From: Planctomycetota bacterium
GTDB taxonomy: Bacteria > Planctomycetota > Phycisphaerae > UBA1845 > PWPN01
Direction: 5' to 3'
Length of the DNA: 64,000 nt
Assembly: GCA_022711465.1 (NCBI GenBank)
Contig: JAKLEZ010000016.1
Coordinates: forward strand, 1-64,000
Shown here: one piece after another, positions 1 through 8,513 of the stretch
Layout of the letters: each line of letters begins with the position of its first letter
How positions within the stretch are numbered: position 1 is the stretch's first letter
Position numbers and translations under genes: made by a program
Notes under the pieces: model-generated
The model's input: only the letters and a program-made list of their open reading frames with translations
Told to the model about the DNA's origin: nothing
Databases searched by the model: none

Positions 1-64
1 CGGCCGCATTAGCCTGGAGGCTTCGGTAGCAGGTCGCGGTTCAAGCCTCACCCTTTGCGTCGTC

Positions 65-94
65 GGGCACGTCCCTCCGATCGAGGACGTGCCC
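65..94. other. 10-bp perfect hairpin upstream of the first gene
   Basis: GGGCACGTCC at 65-74 and its exact reverse complement at 85-94 enclose a 10-nt loop. No T tract follows, so it is not a typical intrinsic terminator. It lies 27 bases before the chosen start of the first small gene and could be a leader structure, a protein-binding inverted repeat, or the end of a unit to the left of the window. Confidence 0.55.
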
Positions 95-121
95 GATAGA
101 GGCATGTCCCAAGGTGACAAG

Positions 122-322
122 ATGAACTCGAACGATCTGAGCGACTCCCTTCTTTGCTGGCTGGTGTCTCTCAAGCACGGCAGCGGCAGCATCGAGGCCG
201 ATGTCCGCGATGCCCTGGAGCGGAGCGAGAACGAGGCTGATTTCGTCGTGGAAGCTGCAGCGGCAATCCGCCAGCTCATGGCAGAGTGCCGGGGCCAACT
301 GCGATACCTCGAATCGAGGTGA
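122..322 (+). CDS. Small hypothetical protein preceding ArdC
   Basis: A 66-residue protein that I do not recognise. It is predicted to be mostly helical, with an acidic centre (EADVRDALERSENEADF) and a basic end. ATG 122 is chosen because AAGGTG at 111-116 sits five bases upstream. ATG 104 and GTG 89 are in-frame alternatives, but GTG 89 falls inside the 65-94 hairpin. The stop is six bases before the ArdC start, so the two genes are probably co-transcribed. Such small genes are common beside antirestriction genes on plasmids and integrative elements, but nothing in this sequence gives a function. Confidence 0.5.
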   Translation: MNSNDLSDSLLCWLVSLKHGSGSIEADVRDALERSENEADFVVEAAAAIRQLMAECRGQLRYLESR

Positions 323-328
323 GGGAGG

Positions 329-1195
329 ATGAACAGTACACAAGCAGCCGAGCTTACTCGGTCGATCCAGACAAAGCTCGAGCAACTCGCGAAGGCTGTC
401 GATGAACAGCGGGCCTCGAAGGAGTTCAAGGAGTTGCTGGATTTCCAGGCGAGATTCCACCGTTACTCGTGGGGCAACTGCCTGCTGATCGCGATAAGCA
501 GGCCTGACGCGACCAGAGTGGCCGGCTTTGCCCAATGGAAGAAGATGGGCAGGACCGTCAAACCCGGCGAGAAAGCCATCCGCATCCTGGCGCCGTGCCC
601 GGTCAGGCGTGAGAACGAGAAGACCGGAGAGGAAGAAGAACGCGTCTTCTTCAAGACCGCCTGCGTCTTCGACATCTCTCAGACCAGTGGTAAGGACCTG
701 CCCTGCTTCGAAGTGCCCGAGGTGCTTGGCCACGCGGACGATCTGCTGCACAAACTCGAGGCGGTGGCGGCACGGCGCGGGATTCAGGTAGCGTACCGGC
801 AACTTGGTGATGGCCATTACGGCAACAGCCAAGGCGGTAGAATCGAGATCGCCCTGGGTCATGACACCGCACAACAGGCGAAAACACTCGCCCATGAGTT
901 GGCGCATGAGAGGATCCATCGCTCGGCCGACGGTCAGGTTGATCCTCACACGACGAGGGAGATGCGAGAATCGGAAGCTGAAGCAGTGGCCTATCTGGTG
1001 TGCCGGCACTTCGAATTGGATGTCGAGCTGCGAGCCAGTCGGTATATCGCCCTCTGGGACGGCGATGCCAAGATACTGGGCGCTAGCCTCTCGCGGATCA
1101 GCGCCGCGGCCCGCGAGTTGATCGAAGACGCTGCGAAAGAAACACCGAACAGTGTGGCGTCAGTGTCTACACCCGGCAGCGCAGCCGCCGCCTGA
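329..1195 (+). CDS. ArdC-type antirestriction protein (ssDNA-binding domain plus zinc metallopeptidase)
   Basis: A 288-residue protein with the two-part ArdC layout. Residues about 8-135 match the N-terminal ssDNA-binding domain, including the RFHRYSWGNCLLI stretch (42-54) and the AGFAQWKKMGRTVKPGEKAI segment that typifies the family. Residues about 140-270 form a metallopeptidase domain with the zinc motif HELAH (189-193) and a downstream ESEAEAVAYLV helix (214-224) carrying the likely third ligand. Known ArdC proteins protect incoming plasmid DNA from host restriction during transfer. The GAGGGAGG directly before the ATG serves as ribosome binding site. The gene follows a small ORF closely and lies in a block bounded by tRNA-Lys, consistent with a mobile element. 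No relaxase or integrase is visible in the window. Confidence 0.85.
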   Translation: MNSTQAAELTRSIQTKLEQLAKAVDEQRASKEFKELLDFQARFHRYSWGNCLLIAISRPDATRVAGFAQWKKMGRTVKPGEKAIRILAPCPVRRENEKTGEEEERVFFKTACVFDISQTSGKDLPCFEVPEVLGHADDLLHKLEAVAARRGIQVAYRQLGDGHYGNSQGGRIEIALGHDTAQQAKTLAHELAHERIHRSADGQVDPHTTREMRESEAEAVAYLVCRHFELDVELRASRYIALWDGDAKILGASLSRISAAARELIEDAAKETPNSVASVSTPGSAAAA

Positions 1196-1288
1196 GTCGT
1201 TCCTCGTCACCGGCTCGTCAGCGTGGCTGTCTTCGCTTGTGCTACCATGCCCGTTGCAGCCCTGTCTGGGCGGAACGGGAGGATGATC

Positions 1289-2011
1289 GTGAATGGCTAT
1301 TTCCTTGGCCGCACGCGAAGGCGGTCTCTCTCGCTCGACGGCAGCGTTCCGGGCATCGAGTACAATCGGCAACACCGCCCCTACAACCTCAATGCCTTTC
1401 ATGGCACACCACAAGTCGGCACACCTCAGCCGTTTCAAGCCTACGAACCTGATCCTGGCTCGCCTGAGTTCCGCGAGTCGCAGTACGAGGGATATCAGTG
1501 GAGCATGGATGGTCATCCGACCCCACCGTTGCGCCTGGACCCGGTTGAGAAGCCGCCGGTGGAGCACGCTCCCACCTACGCAGCCGGCGTCCGACTGGCC
1601 GAGTTCATGAATGAACACATGCCGGAGTTGTACGGCTTCCCCGGCCGTGAATCCTCCCCTTCGTTGGAATCGGAGTCGGCGTCACTTGCCTCGGATGGGT
1701 GGGGTGAAAAGGACAGGGGCATGTCCAGGTCGCTGGACGATGTGGTGAACGACCAGTGGCTGGCTGATGAGGCTGTTCGACAGATCTCAACCTCGATGGA
1801 CCAGCAGGTCATGGGCGATCCGACCGACTCCTGCCCGAACCACCCGTACGACGAGCCTCCACAGGAGCAGGAGGCTGGCTTGGAACACTTGATGAACTCC
1901 GCGTGGAATGAACAGGCGGCAGCGATGAGCCAGCCCCCGGTACAACAGATGGAAGACGAGTGGATGCAGCAGATGCGAGATCCGTTCGGCATGAGGGGAC
2001 CGATGATGTAG
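1289..2011 (+). CDS. Hypothetical Pro/Glu/Met-rich protein
   Basis: A 240-residue protein without a recognisable domain. It is hydrophilic and rich in Pro, Glu, Gln and Met, with a low-complexity C-terminus (QQMEDEWMQQMRDPFG), and is probably largely disordered. GTG 1289 is chosen as start because GGAGG (1278-1282) lies six bases upstream. ATG 1283 directly abuts that Shine-Dalgarno sequence, and the longer reading from 1223 would run through it. There are no membrane segments or signal peptide. It sits between ArdC and a small membrane protein on the same strand, so it is probably cargo of the same accessory block. Confidence 0.5.
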   Translation: MNGYFLGRTRRRSLSLDGSVPGIEYNRQHRPYNLNAFHGTPQVGTPQPFQAYEPDPGSPEFRESQYEGYQWSMDGHPTPPLRLDPVEKPPVEHAPTYAAGVRLAEFMNEHMPELYGFPGRESSPSLESESASLASDGWGEKDRGMSRSLDDVVNDQWLADEAVRQISTSMDQQVMGDPTDSCPNHPYDEPPQEQEAGLEHLMNSAWNEQAAAMSQPPVQQMEDEWMQQMRDPFGMRGPMM

Positions 2012-2091
2012 GCGTGGTGCCGGCGCTCAACCCGTAAGTGCGCTTCCGCGCACCACTTGCGGCGATCTTGTTTTCTTCATCGCAAAGAGAC

Positions 2092-2120
2092 TTGCGCGAT
2101 CGCTAGGGTCGCGCTATCCT
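2092..2120 (+). promoter_or_regulatory. Putative promoter of the zinc-ribbon membrane protein
   Basis: TTGCGC (2092-2097), a 17-bp spacer and TATCCT (2115-2120). Each hexamer matches the sigma-70 consensus at four of six positions. Start of transcription near 2127 fits the start codon at 2144 and excludes upstream ATGs. Confidence 0.4.
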
Positions 2121-2143
2121 GGATGGCGAAAGGATGGTGTGTC

Positions 2144-2446
2144 ATGTCACTTGGAATCCGCAAGCTGATCGTGTTCGGATCGGTGGCCTCGGTGTTCCTG
2201 TTGGCCAACATTCTGCTACTCGCTCATTGGCTTGATCGAGTGGAAGCGATCGGGTGGGCGAACTGGCTTCGGCAGGAATTCCTAACAGGCACGGCTTTGA
2301 CTGTTATTCTCGCCTTGCTCGTCCTACTGATGCCTGTGCGACAGGCGATGAAAGCCGGTGGTGAACTCGGCCGGCGGTGCCCGGTGTGTGATGGCGGCAT
2401 CGCACGGCAGGCCAAGTACTGCGGGGAGTGCGGGTCAAGGGTGTGA
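2144..2446 (+). CDS. Small membrane protein with C-terminal zinc ribbon
   Basis: A 100-residue protein with two predicted membrane helices (about 8-28 and 49-65) followed by a cytoplasmic tail ending in a zinc-ribbon CPVC...CGEC pattern (Cys79, Cys82, Cys93, Cys96). ATG 2144 is chosen over in-frame ATG 2123 and the 2057 start because AAAGGA lies about nine bases upstream and a plausible promoter ends at 2120. Two-helix proteins with a double-zinc-ribbon-like tail are widespread, and no specific role can be assigned. It lies in the accessory block left of tRNA-Lys. Confidence 0.6.
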   Translation: MSLGIRKLIVFGSVASVFLLANILLLAHWLDRVEAIGWANWLRQEFLTGTALTVILALLVLLMPVRQAMKAGGELGRRCPVCDGGIARQAKYCGECGSRV

Positions 2447-2454
2447 AGGCGACT

Positions 2455-2616
2455 ATGAGCGTTACCCTCGCGGAACAGAAACAGCTCCTCGCAGACCATG
2501 CATACTCGGCCACGTGTCAGACGCACCCGATGGCGTGGCCTTCGGTCGATCTTTCTCCAGCAAGAGCTTCCGCTGTAAGGTCAAGAACCCCTACCGCTGA
2601 CATCGACTCACGCTGA
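2455..2616 (+). CDS. Possible very small hypothetical protein
   Basis: A 53-codon frame beginning nine bases after the previous stop, with a weak GAAGG-like motif upstream. No domain is recognised. It is kept only because of its position directly after the zinc-ribbon gene. It may be non-coding. Confidence 0.2.
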   Translation: MSVTLAEQKQLLADHAYSATCQTHPMAWPSVDLSPARASAVRSRTPTADIDSR

Positions 2617-2742
2617 GGTAATCGACGACCTTGGAAGCACGCCTCTTGCCAAGGAGGGCCAAGAGGCCTGATCCCCTTTGTTGCCGTGCTCATCCTGGTC
2701 GGCATGTCAACTCCTGAGCATTGTCAACAGCCAACTTGACCG

Positions 2743-3012
2743 TTATGCGACAAGCCGGTCGAACTCGTCATGGAAGACCTGAAAGAAGTGCTTCCGGTAG
2801 GTTTCGATCTCAACGTCGGCTGTAACGTCACCCACCTCGTCTTCGTCCTCGTCCACGTTGGCCAAGAGATGAACTGCGTCGGGATCACCGAACAACTGGC
2901 GACTCAGGTCGGCCTGTATCAGGCGGTCAAGATCAGATGGCTCTTCATAAAGAAGGCTGAAGAAGCTGGCGGTCAGTTCTGTGTTCGCATCGACAATCGA
3001 CTCGTTTGACAT
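2743..3012 (-). CDS. Highly acidic small protein, candidate DNA mimic
   Basis: An 89-residue protein starting MSNESIVDANTEL. About 23 residues are Asp/Glu against about five Lys/Arg, including an uninterrupted DEDEDE run in the middle. The start at 3012 is chosen because an AAAGAGGG-type ribosome binding site lies just upstream. Longer frames up to 3108 have no such signal. Strong negative charge and small size next to an antirestriction gene recall DNA-mimic anti-restriction proteins, but there is no recognised family motif, so this role is only an inference. It is transcribed opposite to its neighbours. Confidence 0.5.
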   Translation of the reverse strand: MSNESIVDANTELTASFFSLLYEEPSDLDRLIQADLSRQLFGDPDAVHLLANVDEDEDEVGDVTADVEIETYRKHFFQVFHDEFDRLVA

Positions 3013-3162
3013 CGCACGCCCTCTTTCCTTACATTGCCACGATCGGCTCAACGGCGAGGCGATCTCGCATGAGTTCGCTGCCGACGACCGTATGTTGAGC
3101 TTCAGCATCTGCAGCTGGCAGCGTCGTGCCGATCGCGGGCCTGCCTGCTATACCTGCGACTG

Positions 3163-3372
3163 GTGGGTGTGAAGACCGGGGAAGTGCTCCAGACCATCAA
3201 GCCGCTCGGCTCCCACATGCTGCAGCGGTCACAGATCGAACTGGATCAGCGGCAGAGACGAACGCTGGGCTTGGATTTGGCCGACGAGAGCACCGAACCG
3301 AGCTTCGAACGGATCGGCCTGTGGGACGTGAGCCTGTCGCCGAACTGGGCGGCACTTGTGGCCGTGGCCTGA
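3163..3372 (+). CDS. Possible small hypothetical protein
   Basis: A 69-codon frame with a GTG start. Its composition looks protein-like (ERIGLWDVSLSPNW near the end), but there is no clear ribosome binding site and no recognised domain. It could be the 3' remnant of a longer gene, since the region to its right is non-coding. Confidence 0.25.
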   Translation: MGVKTGEVLQTIKPLGSHMLQRSQIELDQRQRRTLGLDLADESTEPSFERIGLWDVSLSPNWAALVAVA

Positions 3373-3859
3373 AACTCAGGCCCCTCCCATGTCACGATGC
3401 ACTCAGAACCAGATCATCCGTGAACACTGTACTGAACCTGCCGTTCTCGAGTTCATAGCCGACCGGGTAGCACGATAGCGGCAGGAAACCGCAGGGCGTG
3501 TTTCGGAACCCACGCAATTCCAAACAGTTACGTCGCGGTCCCCCGGCAGGGCAACCAACGAACCTCGAATACCCAAACGACCCTCTGGGCTCTGCGCGAG
3601 CCAGAGGTTATCGTGATTCCCGCCATCTGGCCTTGCCGACCTTTAAGACTGCCGTGCGGGCATCCTGGTGCTGAACGCTCGGGCGGGTGCGGCTCCCGCG
3701 GCTTCACTCCAAGGCCTGCGTCGGGCCAACCTGTTGTAACGTTACAACCACATCTGGGGTTTGTTAGGGCTATCCGAGTCTTCCGGTTGCAGGAGAGACC
3801 AATCGGAGAAATCGCTCAATTCCTTAGGAAAAACGCGTTCTTGAGGTGTATTGGTGTAT
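3373..3859. other. Non-coding stretch between accessory block and tRNA-Lys
   Basis: No convincing gene on either strand. Base composition appears mixed, and TAACGTTACAACC near 3736 contains the palindrome TAACGTTA. The stretch abuts the 3' end of tRNA-Lys, the position expected for the end of an element integrated into that tRNA. I did not find a second copy of the tRNA 3' end inside the window. Confidence 0.4.
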
Positions 3860-3932
<73 letters not shown>

Positions 3933-3957
3933 GGGGGTTACCCCGTCTGAGGAACAA

Positions 3958-3986
3958 AGTATAGCCGATCCGGACGGCGGTCTCAA
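3958..3986 (-). promoter_or_regulatory. Promoter of tRNA-Lys
   Basis: On the minus strand TTGAGA (3981-3986), a 17-bp spacer and TATACT (3958-3963), each five of six to the sigma-70 consensus. Predicted start near 3950, about 18 bases before the mature tRNA 5' end. Confidence 0.75.
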
Positions 3987-4528
3987 GGGCCGGCAACGCA
4001 GTTTCAGATGGGGTTGGCAAGCCGGGACGGCCGACGGCCGGCGCGGGTCGGAGGGCGGTGCCACAGTTCCCGGCTCGTCCGGCTGGGGAGTCGGCCTCCG
4101 CCTTCGGGCTCCACCGCTCCGGGTGCTTTTCGGCTTGTCAGGGATAGTAGCCCTGCTCGAGAACCAGCGTTTCAGGCGGGCAGTGCCAGACATGACTGCC
4201 TCGAAGAGGACGGTGATCTGCGGCCACGCCCACAGTAGCCGCTACCAGCTGTGTCGTCTCCGAGCAGAGTCCCGGGTGGGTCATGGATCTGAGGCCGCCG
4301 CCGCCGCTCACGTCCACCAGGCAGTCCATGATGGAGCGGCGAGGGCGACGCTGCCCACACGCCATGGCTTGCGCTTGCGGCAGAGTCTCTGGGGACCGTC
4401 ATGGCCGGCCCATGCAACCAGCGACCTCGGCCGACCCTGATCGAGTGGCTCCCCTTGCCCAAATCGTGTTCTTGCGTCAGAGTATCCATCCGTCGTTGTC
4501 ACTGGCTCATTTTGTGGAGAGGGTACTC
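3987..4528. other. Non-coding stretch upstream of the sugar isomerase gene
   Basis: Several frames are open here because of high GC, but none has a protein-like composition together with a ribosome binding site. The only signal I support is the GGAGAGGG at 4516-4523 that serves the next gene. Confidence 0.4.
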
Positions 4529-5353
4529 ATGCAACCGCTTCAGATCGGCGTATGCTCGTGGTCCTTGGCGATTCCCGATCTCGCCCAGGCCCTGGTGACC
4601 GTTCGGGACAAGCTCAAGCTCGGCCTGGTGCAGGTCGGGTTCTTCGATGACGGCTACAAGGACATCAACAAGATGGTGGACCTTGTGACGGAGAGCCGTC
4701 TGGAAGTCAGCGCCACCTGCGTAGGGTTCGCAGGAGAGGACTACTCCAGTATCCAAAACATAGCGGCCAGCGGTGGTTACATCCCCAATAGCTTGTGGGA
4801 GGAGCGTCGGGCCAAGACCATTGCTGTGGCCGACATTACGGCCAAGCTGGGCGTCAAGCTGCTGGCAGCGCACGTTGGCTTCGTTCCGCACGACCGCGAG
4901 GACGCGCAGTATTTGCGCCTGGTGGGCCGTCTAAGGGATATTTGTGATGCGCTGGGTGCCCGGGGCATCACGCTGGTGATGGAGACGGGCCAAGAGCAGG
5001 CGGAAGCGCTCATCGACTTCATCGAGGCCGTGGGGTGCAGGAACATCGGCGTGAATTTCGATCCGGCCAACATGATTCTGTACGGTGTAGGTGAGCCGCT
5101 TGAGGCGGTGGCTCTGCTGAAGGAGCGGATTGTCCATGTGCACATGAAAGACGCCAACTGGTCGGCCAAGCCAGGCCGGGATTGGGGCGCGGAGGTCGTT
5201 CTGGGTACCGGCCAAGCGGACATTCCGCGGATTGTGAGCAAGCTGCGTGCCCAGGGCTACCGGGGACCGCTGGTGATCGAGCGCGAGGCGGGCAATCAGC
5301 GGCTGGCTGATATCCAGGAAGCGGCCCGCCTGCTTGAATCGCTGGTGCGTTAG
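4529..5353 (+). CDS. Sugar phosphate isomerase/epimerase (xylose isomerase-like TIM barrel)
   Basis: A 274-residue cytoplasmic protein of the AP-endonuclease-2/xylose-isomerase-like TIM-barrel superfamily. Visible barrel landmarks are GVCSWSL at the first strand, KLLAAHVGF, ITLVMETGQEQ with a metal-ligand Glu, GVNFDPANMILYG with a metal-ligand Asp, VHVHMKDANW with His ligands, and PLVIEREAG with the final Glu. These proteins interconvert keto sugars or inositol derivatives, and the substrate cannot be read from sequence. ATG 4529 follows GGAGAGGG (4516-4523) by five bases. The glycogen synthase gene starts about 70 bases downstream, suggesting co-transcription, although a functional link is not evident. 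Confidence 0.85.
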   Translation: MQPLQIGVCSWSLAIPDLAQALVTVRDKLKLGLVQVGFFDDGYKDINKMVDLVTESRLEVSATCVGFAGEDYSSIQNIAASGGYIPNSLWEERRAKTIAVADITAKLGVKLLAAHVGFVPHDREDAQYLRLVGRLRDICDALGARGITLVMETGQEQAEALIDFIEAVGCRNIGVNFDPANMILYGVGEPLEAVALLKERIVHVHMKDANWSAKPGRDWGAEVVLGTGQADIPRIVSKLRAQGYRGPLVIEREAGNQRLADIQEAARLLESLVR

Positions 5354-5423
5354 CGATAAGGTGGCCGATCGGATCATGGGCACCTCGGGCGGGGAACAAG
5401 TCGCTGCAGGAAGGTCTGAAGTC

Positions 5424-7379
5424 ATGGTTCAGGAGCATGCGGCAGTCCAGCAGTCTCCTTCGGGTAACGGCAAGCACATCGCCCCGTACCTCTTCGAACT
5501 CTCGTGGGAAGTGTGTTCGCAGGCGGGAGGCATTTACACCGTCCTGCGAAGCAAGGCCCCGGCCGCGATCCGCCGCTGGGGCGATCACTACTTCCTGATC
5601 GGGCCGTACCGGGAGCACACCGCCGCGGTCGAGTTCGAGCTGGAGACTCCGGATGGCCCGGTGGCTCAAGTGCTCGAGAAGCTCCGCGAGCGGGGGGTGG
5701 TCTTCCATCACGGGCGATGGCTGATCACCGGCCGGCCGCACGTCCTGCTCGCCGATATGCGGGGCATGCACGATCGGCTCGGCGAGATGAAGTACTACCT
5801 CTGGAAGGACCTTGGGATCGGCACCCCCGACAACGACTCGGAGCTGAACGACCTGGTCGTCTTTGGCTTCATGGTGGCCGAGCTGCTTCAAGCCGTCCAC
5901 GAGGCTCTGGACGATTACCCCATGCTCGCCCACTTCCACGAGTGGCAGGCGGCGGTGGCCCTGCCTCTGCTCAAGCACCGCAAGGTCGAGTTTCCGACCG
6001 TATTCACCACCCATGCGACGCTGGTTGGCCGCAGCCTCAGCGCTGCGAACGCCAACCTGTACGATCATCTCCACGAGATCGATGGCGCCGCGGTGGCCTA
6101 CGAGCATGGCTTCAGCCACCGCTACAGCATCGAACGGGCCGCAGCCCACTCCGCCGACGTCTTCACCACCGTGTCGGGCATCACCGCCATGGAGGCCAAG
6201 CAATTCCTTGGCCGCCAGCCGGAAGTGCTTGTGCCCAACGGCCTCAACGTGGAGCGGTTCTCCGCACCCTACGAGTTCCAGAATCTGCATCGCAAGTGCA
6301 AGCAGCTCATCCATGAGTTCGTGATGGGCCATTTCTTCTCCAGCTACACGTTTGACCTCGACCGGACACTGTACCTCTTCTCTGCCGGCCGCTACGAGTA
6401 CCGCAACAAGGGCTTCGACATGTTCATCGAGGCCCTGTTCCAGCTGAACCAGTGGCTCAAGAGCGAGCCGTCGGATGTCACCGTGGTGGCGTTCCTCATC
6501 GCTCCGGCCTCCTACCGGGCGCTCAACGTGGACACGCTGAACCGCCAGGCGATGTTCCACGAACTCCGCGATACCTGCGAGTCGATCCAGGAGAACATGG
6601 GTCACCGCCTGTTTCAGACCGTGGCCGAGGGTCGCATGCCCACCCTGGACGACCTTCTGGACGAGTACGCTCGCGTCCGGGTCAAGCGAATGATGCATGC
6701 CTGGCGGAAGTACGCCCAGCCGACGATCGTGACCCATGACCTCTGGGACGACGGTAACGATGCGATTCTGCGGCACTTGCGGCACCGCCATCTGCTGAAC
6801 GCGGCCGACGACCCGGTCAAGGTGGTGTTCCACCCGGAGTTCATCACCTCGACCAGCCCTGTTCTCGGCCTGGAATACGATCAGTTTGTCCGCGGCTGTA
6901 ATCTTGGGGTGTTTCCTTCGTACTACGAACCATGGGGCTATACGCCGATGGAATGTGTCGTCCGGGGCATCCCGACCATCACCAGCGATCTCAGTGGTTT
7001 TGGGGCTTACGTGATGAGCCACTTCCCGGACCACGACGAGAACGGGATCTTCGTCGCTCGGCGGCGGGGCCAGCCGTTTCACGAGACGGTAAGCCAGATC
7101 ACCGCCTGGCTGCACGGCTTCACCCAGATGGGCCGGCGGGACCGTATTCAGCTTCGCAACCGAGTCGAGACGTACGCGACCCACTTCGACTGGAGCGAGA
7201 TGGGCCGGTACTACCGCGTCGCTCGCCGCTGGGCTTTCCAGAAGCACTACCCACAACTGGATATCCTGCCGGTCGAGGTGACCCAGGTCCCGGAGGTGAG
7301 CCCGCGGTCCAAAGCCGGTTCGCGCGTCAGCAAGGCCAAGCGTGGTCGTGGATCCAAAGGCGAATCACGGAAACTGTAG
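5424..7379 (+). CDS. Glycogen synthase of the GT3 (eukaryote-like) family
   Basis: A 651-residue glycosyltransferase expected to extend alpha-1,4-glucan from nucleotide glucose. The N-terminal Rossmann domain opens with ELSWEVCSQAGGIYTVLRSK (residues 25-44), the donor-loop motif of GT3 enzymes. SAGRYEYRNKGFDMFIEAL and PSYYEPWGYTPMECVVRG in the C-terminal half are characteristic of GT3 and contain the catalytic Glu of the E-x7-E-like motif. Length is close to eukaryotic GYS (about 700) and longer than bacterial GT5 GlgA (about 480). The last 25 residues are strongly basic. ATG 5424 is chosen for AGGAAGG at 5408-5414; a start at 5334 would overlap the previous gene. GT3 enzymes in bacteria are known mainly from Bacteroidota and some Planctomycetota-like lineages. 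Confidence 0.88.
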   Translation: MVQEHAAVQQSPSGNGKHIAPYLFELSWEVCSQAGGIYTVLRSKAPAAIRRWGDHYFLIGPYREHTAAVEFELETPDGPVAQVLEKLRERGVVFHHGRWLITGRPHVLLADMRGMHDRLGEMKYYLWKDLGIGTPDNDSELNDLVVFGFMVAELLQAVHEALDDYPMLAHFHEWQAAVALPLLKHRKVEFPTVFTTHATLVGRSLSAANANLYDHLHEIDGAAVAYEHGFSHRYSIERAAAHSADVFTTVSGITAMEAKQFLGRQPEVLVPNGLNVERFSAPYEFQNLHRKCKQLIHEFVMGHFFSSYTFDLDRTLYLFSAGRYEYRNKGFDMFIEALFQLNQWLKSEPSDVTVVAFLIAPASYRALNVDTLNRQAMFHELRDTCESIQENMGHRLFQTVAEGRMPTLDDLLDEYARVRVKRMMHAWRKYAQPTIVTHDLWDDGNDAILRHLRHRHLLNAADDPVKVVFHPEFITSTSPVLGLEYDQFVRGCNLGVFPSYYEPWGYTPMECVVRGIPTITSDLSGFGAYVMSHFPDHDENGIFVARRRGQPFHETVSQITAWLHGFTQMGRRDRIQLRNRVETYATHFDWSEMGRYYRVARRWAFQKHYPQLDILPVEVTQVPEVSPRSKAGSRVSKAKRGRGSKGESRKL

Positions 7380-7437
7380 CTGCCTCTCGTCCGATTTGGG
7401 CGATGCCTGAACCGTCGACAGGGATGGAGGTGCCGTC

Positions 7438-8301
7438 ATGTTCGCGAGAGTGACCAACGGACTGTCATTGGCCCGGGCCAGTTGGGAAGTCCTCAAGCTC
7501 GACAAGGAACTGCTGGTTTTTCCACTTCTCAGCGGTATCGCTTGCCTGATGGTCTTAGCCAGTTTTGCAGTTCCACTCATCGGTAGCGACTACGTGCAGA
7601 CCATTGTGGACGACGAGTCCATTCGTGCCGAGGTGCAATCCGATCCGCTGCTGTGGGTGGTGCTGTTCGCGTTCTACTTCGCCAACTACTTCGTGATCGT
7701 GTTCTTCAACTCGGCCCTGGTCGGGTGCGCGATGATCCGGTTCCAGGGCGGCGATCCCACGGTGGCGGACGGCTTCCGTATCGCCTTTGCCCGGCTTCCT
7801 CAGATTGCCTCCTGGGCCCTGGTCAGCGCGACCGTGGGTGTGATCCTCAAGGCCATCGAGTCTCGGTCGGAGCGGATCGGGAAATTCGTGGCCGGCCTGC
7901 TGGGCATGGCCTGGGGGGTCACCACCTACTTCGTCGTGCCTGTCCTGGTGGTCGAGAAGGTTGGCCCATTCGAGGCGATCAAGCGAAGCGTCAGCATCCT
8001 GAGGCGGGCTTGGGGCGAAGCGCTGGTCTCCAACATCGGCATCGGCCTGGTCGTCTTCTTCGCCACACTGATCTGCTTCGTGCCCGGCATCCTGGGCGCG
8101 GTGGCAGGCCTGGTTTACGGCCAGATGGTCCTGATGGCGGTGGGGATCGCTGTCAGCGTCGTCCTGGTCATCCTGGTCTCGCTGATCTCGTCCGCTCTTC
8201 ACGCCGTCATTGTTGGGGCACTCTACCAGTACGCCTCCAACGGGAAGGTGCCGGGAGCATTCGATTCCGACGCCCTTCGAGGGGCTTTCGCCAGCCGCTG
8301 A
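7438..8301 (+). CDS. DUF6159-like integral membrane protein
   Basis: A 287-residue protein with about five or six membrane helices. It opens with NGLSLARASWEVLKLDKELLVFPLLSGI. The central segment KRSVSILRRAWGEALVSNIGIGLVVFFA and the final ALYQYASNG are features of the DUF6159 family, whose function is unknown. It starts about 58 bases after the glycogen synthase stop with a GGATGGAGG-type ribosome binding site, so it may be in the same transcript. It could be a membrane-organising or transport accessory protein; no evidence favours a particular role. Confidence 0.75.
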   Translation: MFARVTNGLSLARASWEVLKLDKELLVFPLLSGIACLMVLASFAVPLIGSDYVQTIVDDESIRAEVQSDPLLWVVLFAFYFANYFVIVFFNSALVGCAMIRFQGGDPTVADGFRIAFARLPQIASWALVSATVGVILKAIESRSERIGKFVAGLLGMAWGVTTYFVVPVLVVEKVGPFEAIKRSVSILRRAWGEALVSNIGIGLVVFFATLICFVPGILGAVAGLVYGQMVLMAVGIAVSVVLVILVSLISSALHAVIVGALYQYASNGKVPGAFDSDALRGAFASR

Positions 8302-8513
8302 CGAGCCTCGACGACGGTCACTTTGTTCATCTGGGTTCTCGTAGCCTCGACCGTGATCGACGCCGTGGTGGTCTCGGCGGTGCTCTTTGCCCGGATGCCG
8401 GTCGGCGAGGAGCCGAGGTCAGGTAGCCACGAGTGTCGTCGCGTTGCCGGCTTGTTGCGTTTTCGATCTTGGTTGCAGCCCTGTTACCTGCTGCGTATCC
8501 TGGCCACTTGATC

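Noticed and set aside
41..1009. 322-codon minus-strand frame at the left edge
   Set aside because: Antisense to the ArdC gene, which has the HELAH motif and a good ribosome binding site.
5019..7256. 745-codon open frame on the minus strand
   Set aside because: Exactly antisense to the GT3 glycogen synthase; a product of high-GC codon use with no domain.
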